64,000 nt of DNA, taken from assembly GCF_026625885.1 (NCBI RefSeq), contig NZ_CP113068.1:2046001-2110000 (forward strand), written 5' to 3'. This stretch comes from Roseateles sp. SL47 (GTDB lineage: Bacteria > Pseudomonadota > Gammaproteobacteria > Burkholderiales > Burkholderiaceae_C). Made by a program: the position numbers and the translations under genes. This document shows positions 37,676 to 46,251 of this stretch, one piece after another. Under the pieces are notes generated by a model, which had not been told where the DNA came from, made no database searches, and worked only from the letters and a program-made list of their open reading frames with translations. How positions within the stretch are numbered: the first letter of the stretch is position 1; every line of letters begins with the position of its first letter.

Positions 37676-38821
37676 TCAAACTCCCACGAGATCGTGCAGC
37701 TGATGCGCCTCCGTGGGGGCAGGCACTTCCCATTTGCGCAGCATCCCCAGCAGCGTCTTGTTTGAGAGCGACGTGTCTCGACGATGGTTGCGGCTCAGCA
37801 GTTCCTCGCGGGGGCGCTCCAGGTAAACAATCTCCACTTCCGCCTGATAGGCATACAGCAGGTCCAGCGTCCGGTCGCGCATGGACTGGCTCAGGTGGGT
37901 GGCGTTCCAGACAAAGGGCGTGTGGGCCCGCAGCAAGGCTTTGGCCTTGTCCACCGCGGCATGGGCCACCATGCCCTCGTTCTGGCCATGGCGCAGGCCC
38001 AGTTCGGCCCGTGCATCATCAAAGGACACCACTGGCCAGCCGCGACGGTGCGCGGCCACCCAGGTGTCCTTGCCAGAGGCGGGCAGACCACACATCACCG
38101 TGACCTTCGCCCCCGGCTCCTGGAAGAGTGGGTAGTCCGGATGCACATCGGCGCCACGGAAATAGCTGACGCGGGTGTGTGCATCGGCAAATGCCCGGGG
38201 CTGACCATAGCAGCCATCCTCCCGCGCAAGTTCCCGGAACAACTCGATGTTGTCCAGCACCCGGGCCTGGTCCTCGCAGAGGCGGCCGCGCATGTCGGCC
38301 TCCGCCAGAGCGGCCAGCAAGGGAATGCTCAAGGCGCACGAGAGCCGCCGCACCACCCACTCCGGCGGACGTCCGCTGCGCAGGTCGGCCATCACGAAGA
38401 AGGGCAACTGGTGCGCCGCGATCATTCGGCACACGGCCTCCCGCTGGTCAAACGGCATGCCGCTCTCCCACAACAGGCCGCGTGCATCCACCGCACCCAT
38501 GCGGGAATGGCCGGGCTGGCCGATGGCGCCCGTCACCGGGTCGATCACCGTGGTGGCGTGTTTGGAGACGTCGTGCAGCAAAGCGGCGAAAAAAAGTGTC
38601 TGCCTGTCCGTGAGCGAGGCGGTCTGGTAATCCGGCAGCGTCAGCAGGGCCTCCACCACCATCCGGGTATGGGTCCACACATCGCCTTCACCGTGATGGC
38701 GAGGGTCCTGCGGGGTGGTTTGTGCCAGCTTCAGCACCGGGAAGGCATCGAGGCAGGCCAGGTAGTCGGGCGATTGCCCGGCGGCGGGCACCAGGGCCTG
38801 CAGTTGTTTCCATGTCCACAT
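37676..38821 (-). CDS. HD-Pnk: HD phosphoesterase fused to 5'-OH polynucleotide kinase (RNA/DNA end healing)
   Basis: 381 aa, two domains. N-terminal HD domain (~1-190): conserved His in DVWTHTRMVVEAL, HD pair LLHDVSKHATT, and later HQLPFF. C-terminal P-loop kinase (from ~215): Walker A GLPASGKDTW, FDDARAELG with the catalytic Asp pair, and the lid region RDRTLDLLYAYQAEVEIVYLERP followed by NHRRD. This is the architecture of the Runella HD-Pnk enzyme, whose HD part removes 2',3'-cyclic or 3' phosphates and whose kinase phosphorylates 5'-OH ends. ATG 38821 follows AAGGAGAACCCC. Downstream of, and coupled with, the RNA ligase gene (24-bp gap). Confidence 0.88.
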   Translation of the reverse strand: MWTWKQLQALVPAAGQSPDYLACLDAFPVLKLAQTTPQDPRHHGEGDVWTHTRMVVEALLTLPDYQTASLTDRQTLFFAALLHDVSKHATTVIDPVTGAIGQPGHSRMGAVDARGLLWESGMPFDQREAVCRMIAAHQLPFFVMADLRSGRPPEWVVRRLSCALSIPLLAALAEADMRGRLCEDQARVLDNIELFRELAREDGCYGQPRAFADAHTRVSYFRGADVHPDYPLFQEPGAKVTVMCGLPASGKDTWVAAHRRGWPVVSFDDARAELGLRHGQNEGMVAHAAVDKAKALLRAHTPFVWNATHLSQSMRDRTLDLLYAYQAEVEIVYLERPREELLSRNHRRDTSLSNKTLLGMLRKWEVPAPTEAHQLHDLVGV

Positions 38822-38845
38822 GGGGTTCTCCTTGAAGCCCACCGC

Positions 38846-39754
38846 TCAGCTGCGATGGGCCTTGTTGGGGGGAAGACCCCGAACGGCTGACTTCAGCGCC
38901 TCCAGCGAGGTCAGCGTGACCAGACCGAGGTCGCGCCAGTTCAGCGTCGGCACTTCATGAAAGACATCGACACCGGCGGCCAGCTGATTCGGCAACAGGG
39001 GCCGCTGGGTGTGATGGTCTCCCGCCTCCAGGATCGTCTGGGTGAAAGACGGCCTCACCAGCTTGTAGCGGGCCCGCACCTGATGGGCGTCTTCCACCTT
39101 CAGATAAAGGCCCTCGGATTGATCCGCCTTGTCGGTCTGCTGCCAGGCCAGCGGCAGTGCCAGGCCTTCGCGCCGCACCGCGTCTTCAAAGGCAGGACGC
39201 CACTGTGCAGACTTCGCCAGCGACGGACGCACCAGCGACCACAGCCACTGCGGCTGCGTTGGCATCGGCCCCTCATACAACACCGGCACCGACAGGATCG
39301 GCGACCCGGCCAGCAGCGCATGCCGACGAGGCGTGGAGAGGAACACCCCCTCATGGCGGTCGTACACATCGAACTCATGCAACCAATGCGGCAGCCGGTC
39401 ATACCAGATGCTGTGCTTGGCATAGAGCCATTCCCCATACATCACATAGCGGTCTTCCAGCCGTTCCAGCAGCCGCGCCTCATGGGCGGCTGCAAACACC
39501 TTGAAGAGATTGAACTGGCGTTCGCCCAACCCACCGGACAGATAGTGCCCGCGAGATTGCAGCAGCAGATCGCCGCCTTCTGAAAAGGAGAGACCGGCAT
39601 TGGCGCCATCGAGTTTTTCCTCGATGACGACATGGCAGTCGGCCAGCGCGGCCAGCGGCGTCTGGTCGTGGGCCGAGTCATCGGCTTGCAGGCGACTGCC
39701 CGCGAGGTGCGCGGTGCGGGGATACCGCAACAGCGGCAAGGAGTGCAGATTCAT
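38846..39754 (-). CDS. ATP-dependent RNA ligase (Rnl2-like family)
   Basis: 302 aa. Nucleotidyl-transferase motif I with the adenylated Lys, EEKLDGANAG, then motif III-like MYGEWLYAKHSIWYDRLP, motif IV SEGLYLKVED and motif V RYKLVRPSF are in the correct order and spacing for Rnl2/DRAM RNA ligases. It seals 3'-OH/5'-phosphate ends, the products of the HD-Pnk encoded next in the operon. The start MNLHSLPLLRYPRTAHLAGSR was chosen by the family N-terminus YPRTxHLxGSR; a few upstream in-frame ATGs exist. Confidence 0.9.
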   Translation of the reverse strand: MNLHSLPLLRYPRTAHLAGSRLQADDSAHDQTPLAALADCHVVIEEKLDGANAGLSFSEGGDLLLQSRGHYLSGGLGERQFNLFKVFAAAHEARLLERLEDRYVMYGEWLYAKHSIWYDRLPHWLHEFDVYDRHEGVFLSTPRRHALLAGSPILSVPVLYEGPMPTQPQWLWSLVRPSLAKSAQWRPAFEDAVRREGLALPLAWQQTDKADQSEGLYLKVEDAHQVRARYKLVRPSFTQTILEAGDHHTQRPLLPNQLAAGVDVFHEVPTLNWRDLGLVTLTSLEALKSAVRGLPPNKAHRS

Positions 39755-40098
39755 CGTCGTTGCATGCCGCATTCTTGGCGCAGGCATGCCCATTCCGGAG
39801 AAAGGAACCGACGAACGTGAAACGGCGCGGACAGGTCACCACCGCAGGTGATGCACACCAGCGGTGAAGTCGCGGGAGAGGGAAGCGGGAGATTCGGGCT
39901 CCGTCGGCTTCATGGCAAGCGTCCGGAGAGCAGGAACCCGTGCCGCAGCCTTCATGGGCGCAGACGGCGCCGACACGATGGCTGCCAGAGAGGGCAGTCG
40001 TCGGCTGTTAGCGAGTGACGGACATGCGGGGCACGGTGGGCTCCAGATGAGACAGAGGTTGGAAAGGCCGCGATTCTTTCACTGCGCGGCGGGCGCCG
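39755..40098. other. Intergenic region without visible gene
   Basis: 344 bp between the RNA ligase start and the 3' end of the deacetylase gene. Holds the promoter of the RNA-repair pair, but no clear -35/-10, regulator site or terminator could be picked out; open frames here have no homology-like features. Confidence 0.6.
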
Positions 40099-40977
40099 TC
40101 AATGCCCCAGAAGCAAGGCCGGCGCTGTGTCCCACAAGGGTGGGGGCCGTTTCAGGGTCCGGCTCATGGGCGCCAGTTGCAACGTGTGGTGGGAGAGCCA
40201 GGCGTCCAACTCACCGGCCGACCAGACCAGGAATTCCTGGCAACGGGCTGCAGCAATGGCATCGCCGGGCACCAGGGCGGTGGCGGGATGGCACATCAGC
40301 AGATCACCGTCCCGGGCGGCGGCGAGCCAGCCTTGCAGATGCCTTTGGTAATCGGTGGTATTGCCCCGGAAGTCGTAGACGCCCAGCAGCCGTCGGTTGA
40401 ACGCAAAGTCCAGGGCCGCCGCGTCGCGCTCCAGCCCGCGTCGGCCCAGGGTGTTGATGACCCAGGGCTTGAACCCCCGGCCCCCATGGCGGGTGGACCG
40501 CAACCAGGGGTGGTGGGCCGGATAACGGTCTGCCAGCACCGTGAGCAAGGCATCCCGCACACCAGGGAACTGATGCACATGCTGGTGGCCGTCCACAAAG
40601 GCCGGCATGCGGCCCAGGGTCTGTTCGAAGGCGTCGAGTTGCGCATGCACCTCACGATGCAGTGCCGGGACCCGACGGGGCCCGTGCAGCAGCCACCATC
40701 CCAGGCCCTTCGCCGGCACGGTCAGCGGATATTCGGTGAGGTCCAGGTGCAGCCCCACGTCGATGTCGGTGGCGTCCAGTCGGCTCAGGTCCGTGGCGCC
40801 CGCCTGCCAGGCCGGTGCGCCCACCATGGCGCTGGTGGCATGCAGGCGGCCTTGGGCCGCCAGTCGCAGCACGGCTTCGTTCACCGCCGGATGCAGGCCG
40901 AAATCGTCGGCACAGACACACAGGCGAGGCAGGACCCGTGTCACCAGCGCTTCGATCATGGTGGCGGCGGCGTTCAT
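40099..40977 (-). CDS. ChbG/HpnK-family carbohydrate deacetylase
   Basis: 292 aa. YdjC-type motifs: CADDFGLHPAVNEAV with the metal-binding Asp pair, DVGLHLDLTEYPL (His-x-Asp), and VDGHQHVHQFPGV, plus HP near the C-terminus. The family removes acetyl groups from chito-oligosaccharides or hopanoid-linked GlcNAc. Its start overlaps the upstream ArnT-like gene by 4 bp (ATGA), so it acts in the same pathway, probably on a lipid-linked sugar made by the two preceding enzymes. Confidence 0.92.
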   Translation of the reverse strand: MNAAATMIEALVTRVLPRLCVCADDFGLHPAVNEAVLRLAAQGRLHATSAMVGAPAWQAGATDLSRLDATDIDVGLHLDLTEYPLTVPAKGLGWWLLHGPRRVPALHREVHAQLDAFEQTLGRMPAFVDGHQHVHQFPGVRDALLTVLADRYPAHHPWLRSTRHGGRGFKPWVINTLGRRGLERDAAALDFAFNRRLLGVYDFRGNTTDYQRHLQGWLAAARDGDLLMCHPATALVPGDAIAAARCQEFLVWSAGELDAWLSHHTLQLAPMSRTLKRPPPLWDTAPALLLGH

Positions 40978-42521
40978 CCTGCGATGGGGCAGTGGAGCTG
41001 CGCCGGGGTGATGCGCCACAGGGACAGGCCGCGCCGGGTGGACACCGGCACGATGGGGGCCAGCCAGGGATGGGCCGGCACATCGCGGGTGGAGGCCACC
41101 ACCCAGGACACCGGCGCCTTGCACAGGGCTTGTGTCACGGCGGCTTCGTCAATCAGATGCGGGGTGCGGCCACCCGCCGCAAAGTACCGGGTCTCGGCCA
41201 GTTCCTTGCGCCAGTTGTCTCGGTCCATGAGGTCGGATCGGTTCCAGTCGCTCTGCACCCAGACCGGCGATTCCAGGCCTGCATAAAGCGGCAGGTCGTA
41301 GTCGAACCGGTTGAGCATGTACACCGGTTCGCCGCTGTGGCGCAGCTGGCGCAGCTCCAGCGCCAGCGCGCGCGTGCTGCGCAGGGGCGATACGGTGAGG
41401 GTCACCACGGCCGCCACACTCACACCGGCCGACAGCAACAGGCTCGCCCAGGCCCACATCCGCATGCGACGCGGCGCCGGTTGCAGCCGGTGCCAGGCCA
41501 GTGCCACCAGCGCCGCCAACGGTGGCACGGCGGGCAGGATGTAGCCCACCAGCTTCGACTGCGGCAGCGAGAAGAACACCACCACCACCACCAGCCACAC
41601 CACCATCAGTGCCGTGATGCCGTCCGGGTCGCTGCCTTCGCCCTGGCGGGTACCGAGATGGCCCAGGACCAGCCACGGAAGGGCCGGCAGAGAGGCCACC
41701 AGCAGCACCGCCGGGAAGAACCAGAACGGCATGGCATTGTTGAAGCCGCCGCCGGAGAAGCGTTCGAAGTGCTGCACCACAAAAAAGAAGTGCAGGAACT
41801 CCGGGAAGCGCATCTGCATGACGAGGTACCAGGGGGCGGCGACCGCAGCCATCAGCAGCAGGCCCGGGGGCCAGAACAGGATGGGCAGATCACGCCAACG
41901 ACGCCGCCAGCCCAGCCAGATCACCACGATCAAGCCCGGCAGCACCAAGCCGATCAGCCCTTTGGCCAGCATGCCCACCCCGGCCATGCCATGGGCGGCC
42001 AGCAACAGGCCCCGCCAGGGCTGGCCCTGTGCGCGGCGCAGCAGCGCATCGGCCGCCAGGCAGACCGTGGCGGTGACACAGCCCGCCACCAGCATGTCCA
42101 GATTGGCGTACTGGCTCCCGAGAAAGGTCAGCGGCATGACCAGCAGCACCAGCCAGGCGACCTTCGCCACGCCCGGCGCCGCCCAGTGGCGCAGCAGCAT
42201 CCACAACGACATCGCCGCCAGCCAACCGCCAGACAGTGCTGCGGCGCGGGCGGCCAGCGCGGTCGGACCCAGCAGGCGCATCGCCGCTTCGGTGATCCAG
42301 TAGAAGAGCGGGGGCTTGTGGAAGAAGGGCTCGCCGTTGAGCGTGGGCACCAGCCAGTGACCGCTGCGCAGCGCTTCCCAGGCCACACCGGCATAGCGGC
42401 CCTCGTCGGGCAGCTCCAGCGGCCGCAGCCCGGCGCTCCAGGCCAGCCAGATCCCGGCCAACAGGGCCACCCGGACCCATTCCCGGCGGGTGAGCGCCGG
42501 CATGTTGATCGCTGCGCGCAT
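40974..42521 (-). CDS. ArnT-like GT-C glycosyltransferase (dolichyl-phosphate-mannose-type)
   Basis: 515 aa, about 11-12 hydrophobic helices. The first periplasmic loop has the acidic pair PLELPDEGRYAGVAWE, followed by GEPFFHKPPLFYW, which is the ArnT/PMT signature. C-terminal soluble domain from ~residue 380. Moves a sugar from a polyprenyl-phosphate carrier onto a lipid or protein outside the inner membrane. ATG 42521 overlaps the upstream glycosyltransferase stop by one base. Confidence 0.92.
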   Translation of the reverse strand: MRAAINMPALTRREWVRVALLAGIWLAWSAGLRPLELPDEGRYAGVAWEALRSGHWLVPTLNGEPFFHKPPLFYWITEAAMRLLGPTALAARAAALSGGWLAAMSLWMLLRHWAAPGVAKVAWLVLLVMPLTFLGSQYANLDMLVAGCVTATVCLAADALLRRAQGQPWRGLLLAAHGMAGVGMLAKGLIGLVLPGLIVVIWLGWRRRWRDLPILFWPPGLLLMAAVAAPWYLVMQMRFPEFLHFFFVVQHFERFSGGGFNNAMPFWFFPAVLLVASLPALPWLVLGHLGTRQGEGSDPDGITALMVVWLVVVVVFFSLPQSKLVGYILPAVPPLAALVALAWHRLQPAPRRMRMWAWASLLLSAGVSVAAVVTLTVSPLRSTRALALELRQLRHSGEPVYMLNRFDYDLPLYAGLESPVWVQSDWNRSDLMDRDNWRKELAETRYFAAGGRTPHLIDEAAVTQALCKAPVSWVVASTRDVPAHPWLAPIVPVSTRRGLSLWRITPAQLHCPIAG

Positions 42522-43636
42522 CAATGCCCCTGTGCCGCGACGGCGGGCTGCACCTGCGACGAACCGACGGTGGCCGAGAGCCCGTGCCCCCACTGGTCCT
42601 TCACCAGGTAAAGCGGACGGCCCTTCACTTCTTCAAAGATGCGCCCCACGTATTCACCGACGATGCCCAGTGACACCAGTTGCAGCCCGCAGAACAGCAT
42701 CAGGCTGACCACGATGGTGGTCCAGCCGCTGACCTTGTGACCGTACAGCAGGTACATGGCCGTCAGGTAGGCCCCATACAGCAGGGCGGGCAGGGCCAGC
42801 AGCATCCCGCAGGCGCTGACCGCGCGCAGGGGCCAGTTGGTGAACGCAGTGAGCCCATCGAGCGCGAGCTGTGCCAGGCGCAACGGACGGAACTTGCTCT
42901 GCCCATGGGCGCGAGCGGCCGGTTGATAGGGGAGCGCCAGGGTGTTGAAACCGACCCAGGCATACAGGCCCTTCATGAAGCGATTGCGCTCCGGCAGGGC
43001 CAACAGCGCATCCACCACGCGGCGGTCCATCAAGCGGAAGTCGCCGGCATCGGCGGGCACTTCAAAACGAGCGCCGCGGTTGAGCAGGCCGTAGAACAGC
43101 CGGCTGCCCCAGCGTTTGAAGCCCGGTTCGTCCTGGCGGGACGTGCGGACCGCATAGACCATGTCGGCCCCATGGCGCCATGCATCCAGGAATTGGGGAA
43201 TCAGGGCGGGGTCGTGCTGCAGATCCGCGTCCATCATCATCACCACATCGCCGCGGGCCTGGACCAGCCCGGCGCTGAGCGCGGCCTCCTTGCCGAAATT
43301 GCGGGACAGCTGCAACACCTTCAGCCCGCTCAGGCGCGGCAGCGCGGCCAGCTGGCGCAAGACGGCGGCGCTGTCGTCGCGGCTGCCGTCGTCCACCACC
43401 AGGATCTCCCAGGCGCTCGCCTGCATGCGCAGCACGTCGCTCAGACGCGGCAGCAGCTCACGCAGGCTCTCCGCTTCATTGAAGCTGGGCACGATGCAGG
43501 AGACGGTCGGCAGGCACTCGCGCCCCGGCGCGTGCATCACCGGGGCCATTGCAGCCGCCCCTGCAACCGAAGACAGGAAGGAGCCGCTGAGCGCATCGGA
43601 CGGACGGAAGTGGCCCGGGGGCAGAAAGGTGTCCAT
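42521..43636 (-). CDS. Polyprenyl-phosphate glycosyltransferase family 2 (GtrB/ArnC-like)
   Basis: 371 aa. GT2 fold: VSCIVPSFNEAESLRELL, EILVVDDGSRDDS, the DxD in VMMMDADLQHDP, and RNRFMKGLYAWVGF plus YGQSKF-like HGQSKFRP, then two C-terminal membrane helices and IVGEYVGRIFEEVKGRPLY, all typical of GtrB/DPM1/ArnC proteins. It loads a sugar on undecaprenyl phosphate for the ArnT-like enzyme encoded next. A ~40-residue N-terminal extension precedes the catalytic domain; an internal Met (MAPVMHAP) is an alternative start. Confidence 0.93.
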   Translation of the reverse strand: MDTFLPPGHFRPSDALSGSFLSSVAGAAAMAPVMHAPGRECLPTVSCIVPSFNEAESLRELLPRLSDVLRMQASAWEILVVDDGSRDDSAAVLRQLAALPRLSGLKVLQLSRNFGKEAALSAGLVQARGDVVMMMDADLQHDPALIPQFLDAWRHGADMVYAVRTSRQDEPGFKRWGSRLFYGLLNRGARFEVPADAGDFRLMDRRVVDALLALPERNRFMKGLYAWVGFNTLALPYQPAARAHGQSKFRPLRLAQLALDGLTAFTNWPLRAVSACGMLLALPALLYGAYLTAMYLLYGHKVSGWTTIVVSLMLFCGLQLVSLGIVGEYVGRIFEEVKGRPLYLVKDQWGHGLSATVGSSQVQPAVAAQGH

Positions 43637-43801
43637 GCCGCGATGGTGGCCACCGAAGCTGAAACGGCACTGAAGAAAGCTGTCGCGGAGCTGTCACGTG
43701 GCTTGCAGGGCCCTGCGGTGCCCGAGCGAGGGAAGGGCGCGCTGCAGAGGGATGAAGCAGGGGTGATAACCTGCCAGCAGCGCCATACAGGTGGGTCCGT
43801 T

Positions 43802-44746
43802 TTGTCTTCCTTGCAGTCCTCTTCTCCCGTTCTTGCCAAGCTCTGGCGTTGGCTGCGTCGGCTACTGAAGCTGATGCTCACCCTGGTGCTGACCCTCGTC
43901 GTCTTGGTCGCTCTGCTGGCGGTCTGGTCGGTGCTGGTCGAACCCCGATGGGTCGCGAAACGCACCTTTGACGTGCCCGTGCCCGGGTGGCAGGGACCGG
44001 CGGGGCTGAAGGTGGTGGTGGCGTCGGACTGGCACATCGCCCAGCAGGCGAGGCATGTGATGACCGTGCAGCGCGCCGCCGCCATCGTGCGGGACATCAA
44101 TGCCACCGAGCCGGATGTCGTGTTGTTGCCGGGAGACTTCATTTTTGGCCGCGGGGAGGACGGCACCACCGCCGGGCAGATTGCCTCGGTGCTGGGCCAG
44201 CTCAAGGCCCGCCATGGCGTTTATGCGGTGCTGGGCAACCACGACTGGTGGACCAACGGCCCGAAGTTGACGGAGGCGCTGCAAGCGGCGGGGGTGCGGG
44301 TGCTGCACAACGAGTCGGTCCGGTTGCCAGGCACGTCGGTGTGGGTGGTGGGCATCGGGGACCGGACGACCGGCCATAGTGACCCGGCCGGGGCCCTTCG
44401 CGGCCTGCCCGCGAATGCACAGACCCTCACCTTCATGCATGACCCTGCCAGTGCCCGGCTGTTGCCCAGAGGCAGGGGCTTGACGGTGGCTGCTCACACC
44501 CATGGGGGCCAGGTCTGGTTGCCGGGCTATGGTTCCATCGTGGCACCGCACGGATGGCCACGCCGGCAGACGCATGGCTGGGTGCGCATCGGCCGTCGTG
44601 AGGTCTACATCACCAGCGGGCTGGGCGTGAGCATTTATCCGGTGCGCTTCAACATGCGGCCGGAGTGGGTGATGTTCACCCTCAAGCCGGCTGTGCGACC
44701 GGAGCAGACGGCCGGGTCCGGGGCGGCTGGCGCGGGCGGCGGCTGA
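43802..44746 (+). CDS. Metallophosphoesterase (YkuE/YaeI-like)
   Basis: 314 aa if started from TTG 43802 (AGGTGG nine bases upstream), 290 aa from ATG 43874. A basic stretch (KLWRWLRRLLK) and one membrane helix anchor the protein. Calcineurin-like motifs follow: ASDWHIAQQ (DxH), LLPGDFIFG (GDxx), GNHDWW (GNHD) and AAHTHGGQVWLPGYG (GHxHGGQ). Two metal ions expected; the periplasmic or membrane-surface substrate may be a phospholipid or UDP-sugar lipid but is unknown. The N-terminal basic helix favours the TTG start. Confidence 0.87.
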   Translation: MSSLQSSSPVLAKLWRWLRRLLKLMLTLVLTLVVLVALLAVWSVLVEPRWVAKRTFDVPVPGWQGPAGLKVVVASDWHIAQQARHVMTVQRAAAIVRDINATEPDVVLLPGDFIFGRGEDGTTAGQIASVLGQLKARHGVYAVLGNHDWWTNGPKLTEALQAAGVRVLHNESVRLPGTSVWVVGIGDRTTGHSDPAGALRGLPANAQTLTFMHDPASARLLPRGRGLTVAAHTHGGQVWLPGYGSIVAPHGWPRRQTHGWVRIGRREVYITSGLGVSIYPVRFNMRPEWVMFTLKPAVRPEQTAGSGAAGAGGG

Positions 44747-44774
44747 AGACCTGGTGCCCCTCGCCGGTCACCGC

Positions 44775-44833
44775 TCGCCATTCGCCATTCGCCATTCGCC
44801 GGTCACCGGCTCAGGCTCAGGCTCAGGCTCAGG
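44775..44833. repeat. Two short tandem repeats: 7-bp TCGCCAT x3 and 6-bp CTCAGG x4
   Basis: TCGCCAT at 44775, 44782 and 44789, then a partial copy; CTCAGG at 44810, 44816, 44822 and 44828. CGCCGGTCACCG-like sequence flanks the first block on both sides. The last CTCAGG copy includes the tetR stop codon. Confidence 0.9.
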
Positions 44834-45464
44834 CGCCAGTCATGCTCTTGTCACCCAGCCACTTCAGATGGCGCAGGGCCGCATCACCGGACTCCGCGAA
44901 TTGGGCCTGGACGATGGCGCCATCCACCGCCAGGGCCAATGCCGCAGCTTGGCGCTTGCGCTGGGGGCCGGCCGGAAAGAGGCGGGCAATCGCCTCCGCC
45001 ATGTCGGCCTTGTGCTGGCGGGTGATCTCCAGCGCTTCGGGCAGGGCGGCGCCGATTTCGCTCACGCCATTGAGGAACGCACAGCCACGAAACCCCTCCG
45101 AGCTGAACCACTCCCGCAAGGACTCCACCAGTGCGATCATCCCCTGCCCACCGTGGCGGGCGAGGGCGTCGGTGAACCACGCCATCCAGCGCTCATGCCG
45201 CAGCGTCAGGTAGTGAACGATCAGTTCGTTCTTGCTGGGAAAGTGCCGGTAGAAGGTGACCTTGGTGACGCGCGCTTCGGCAATCACGCGGTCGATCCCG
45301 GTGGCGCGAATGCCGTCCCGATAAAACAGATCGTGGGCCGTGTGCAGGATGCGGTCCCGGGCGGGCAAGGTCTCCAGCACGGCAGGGTCCGCCGCCAGGC
45401 CGGACAGCATCACCAAGGGGGCCACAGGCACGGATGTGGGAGAAGCAGAGGTCATGGTCTGCAT
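44829..45464 (-). CDS. TetR/AcrR-family transcriptional repressor
   Basis: 211 aa from ATG 45464 (or 208 aa from 45455). Helix-turn-helix region ARDRILHTAHDLFYRDGIRATGIDRVIAEARVTKVTFYRHFPSK-like (residues ~35-78) is a textbook TetR domain, then a helical ligand domain with FRGCAFLNGVSEIG. Longer starts would run through the palindromic operator, so the short starts are preferred. No divergent gene follows on the other side, so it may mainly regulate itself or act elsewhere. Confidence 0.9.
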   Translation of the reverse strand: MQTMTSASPTSVPVAPLVMLSGLAADPAVLETLPARDRILHTAHDLFYRDGIRATGIDRVIAEARVTKVTFYRHFPSKNELIVHYLTLRHERWMAWFTDALARHGGQGMIALVESLREWFSSEGFRGCAFLNGVSEIGAALPEALEITRQHKADMAEAIARLFPAGPQRKRQAAALALAVDGAIVQAQFAESGDAALRHLKWLGDKSMTGA

Positions 45465-45485
45465 TGTAGACAAGTCTGTCCACAA
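45464..45485. promoter_or_regulatory. Putative TetR-family operator
   Basis: TTGTAGACA-AGTC-TGTCCACAA, an inverted repeat matching at 8 of 9 positions, with the core TAGACAAGTCTGTC. It abuts the tetR start codon, consistent with autorepression. The 116 bp beyond it to the DUF805 stop contain no gene. Confidence 0.65.
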
Positions 45486-45601
45486 GCGGTGCCTTCATGG
45501 ACATGCCCTGGCCCTGACCCCGGTCACCCAGGACTCTGCCGTGCAGCGGGTGCGGGCGCTGTCAGCCCCGAGCCAAGGCCCGGGGCGGCCCTGAAAGTGA
45601 C

Positions 45602-46159
45602 TTAAAGCTGGCTGGACGACTGCGTCGCGCCCGCACGCATCTTCGCAGCCTGATAGGCCGGCAGCGCGATCGCAGCCACGATGCCAATGATGAAGATGAA
45701 GGGCAGGATCAGGCCCAGGACCTTCACGCCCAGCGTGTTGGGCGGCGGCGGGGGGCCGAAGTTGTTGCTGCCCTTGGTGCCGGGTACGAGGAAGAAGGCG
45801 AAGTTGGCGAGCGGGATGAACATGCCAAGGCTCCACCATCCGCTCAGGTTGGCGTCATGGCAGCGCTTGATGGCGCAGATGAATGCAAACCAGATGATGA
45901 ATGGATAGGCCACGATCGAGACCAGGGTGCCGAGCAACCCCAGAGCGCCGCCGCCCAGGGCGCCCAGCAGCCCCATGACCAGACCCAGCACGAACATGAT
46001 GATCAGCGAAGAGCCGGTGGAATAAGCCAGGTAACGCAGCCGGCCGATACGGCCCTTGGTCGAGAAATACTTCAGCTCGGAGTAACCGGCGCTCTCTGGC
46101 GAGACGTCTGAAACTGCCGCCGTGGGCGGCGCGTATTGATTCAATGTGGGTTCGATCAT
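45602..46159 (-). CDS. DUF805 membrane protein with pilin-like C-terminal segment
   Basis: 185 aa from ATG 46159 (AGGAGG before it). After a disordered ~30-residue lead comes the DUF805 start (LKYFSTKGRIGRLRYLAYS), then two helix pairs and IKRCHDANLSGWW, the family motif. The protein then adds PFIFIIGIVAAIALPAYQAAK, which looks like the hydrophobic stretch of type IV pilins and of some DUF805 fusions. Inner-membrane location; function unknown. Confidence 0.88.
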   Translation of the reverse strand: MIEPTLNQYAPPTAAVSDVSPESAGYSELKYFSTKGRIGRLRYLAYSTGSSLIIMFVLGLVMGLLGALGGGALGLLGTLVSIVAYPFIIWFAFICAIKRCHDANLSGWWSLGMFIPLANFAFFLVPGTKGSNNFGPPPPPNTLGVKVLGLILPFIFIIGIVAAIALPAYQAAKMRAGATQSSSQL

Positions 46160-46251
46160 GAAAGTTCCCTCCTCCGACAATTAAATGCCGTCTCCAGTCT
46201 GAGCAGAGACGGCGCTCCAAAAACTCTGCAAGGCCGAAGCCTCCGTCCGGC

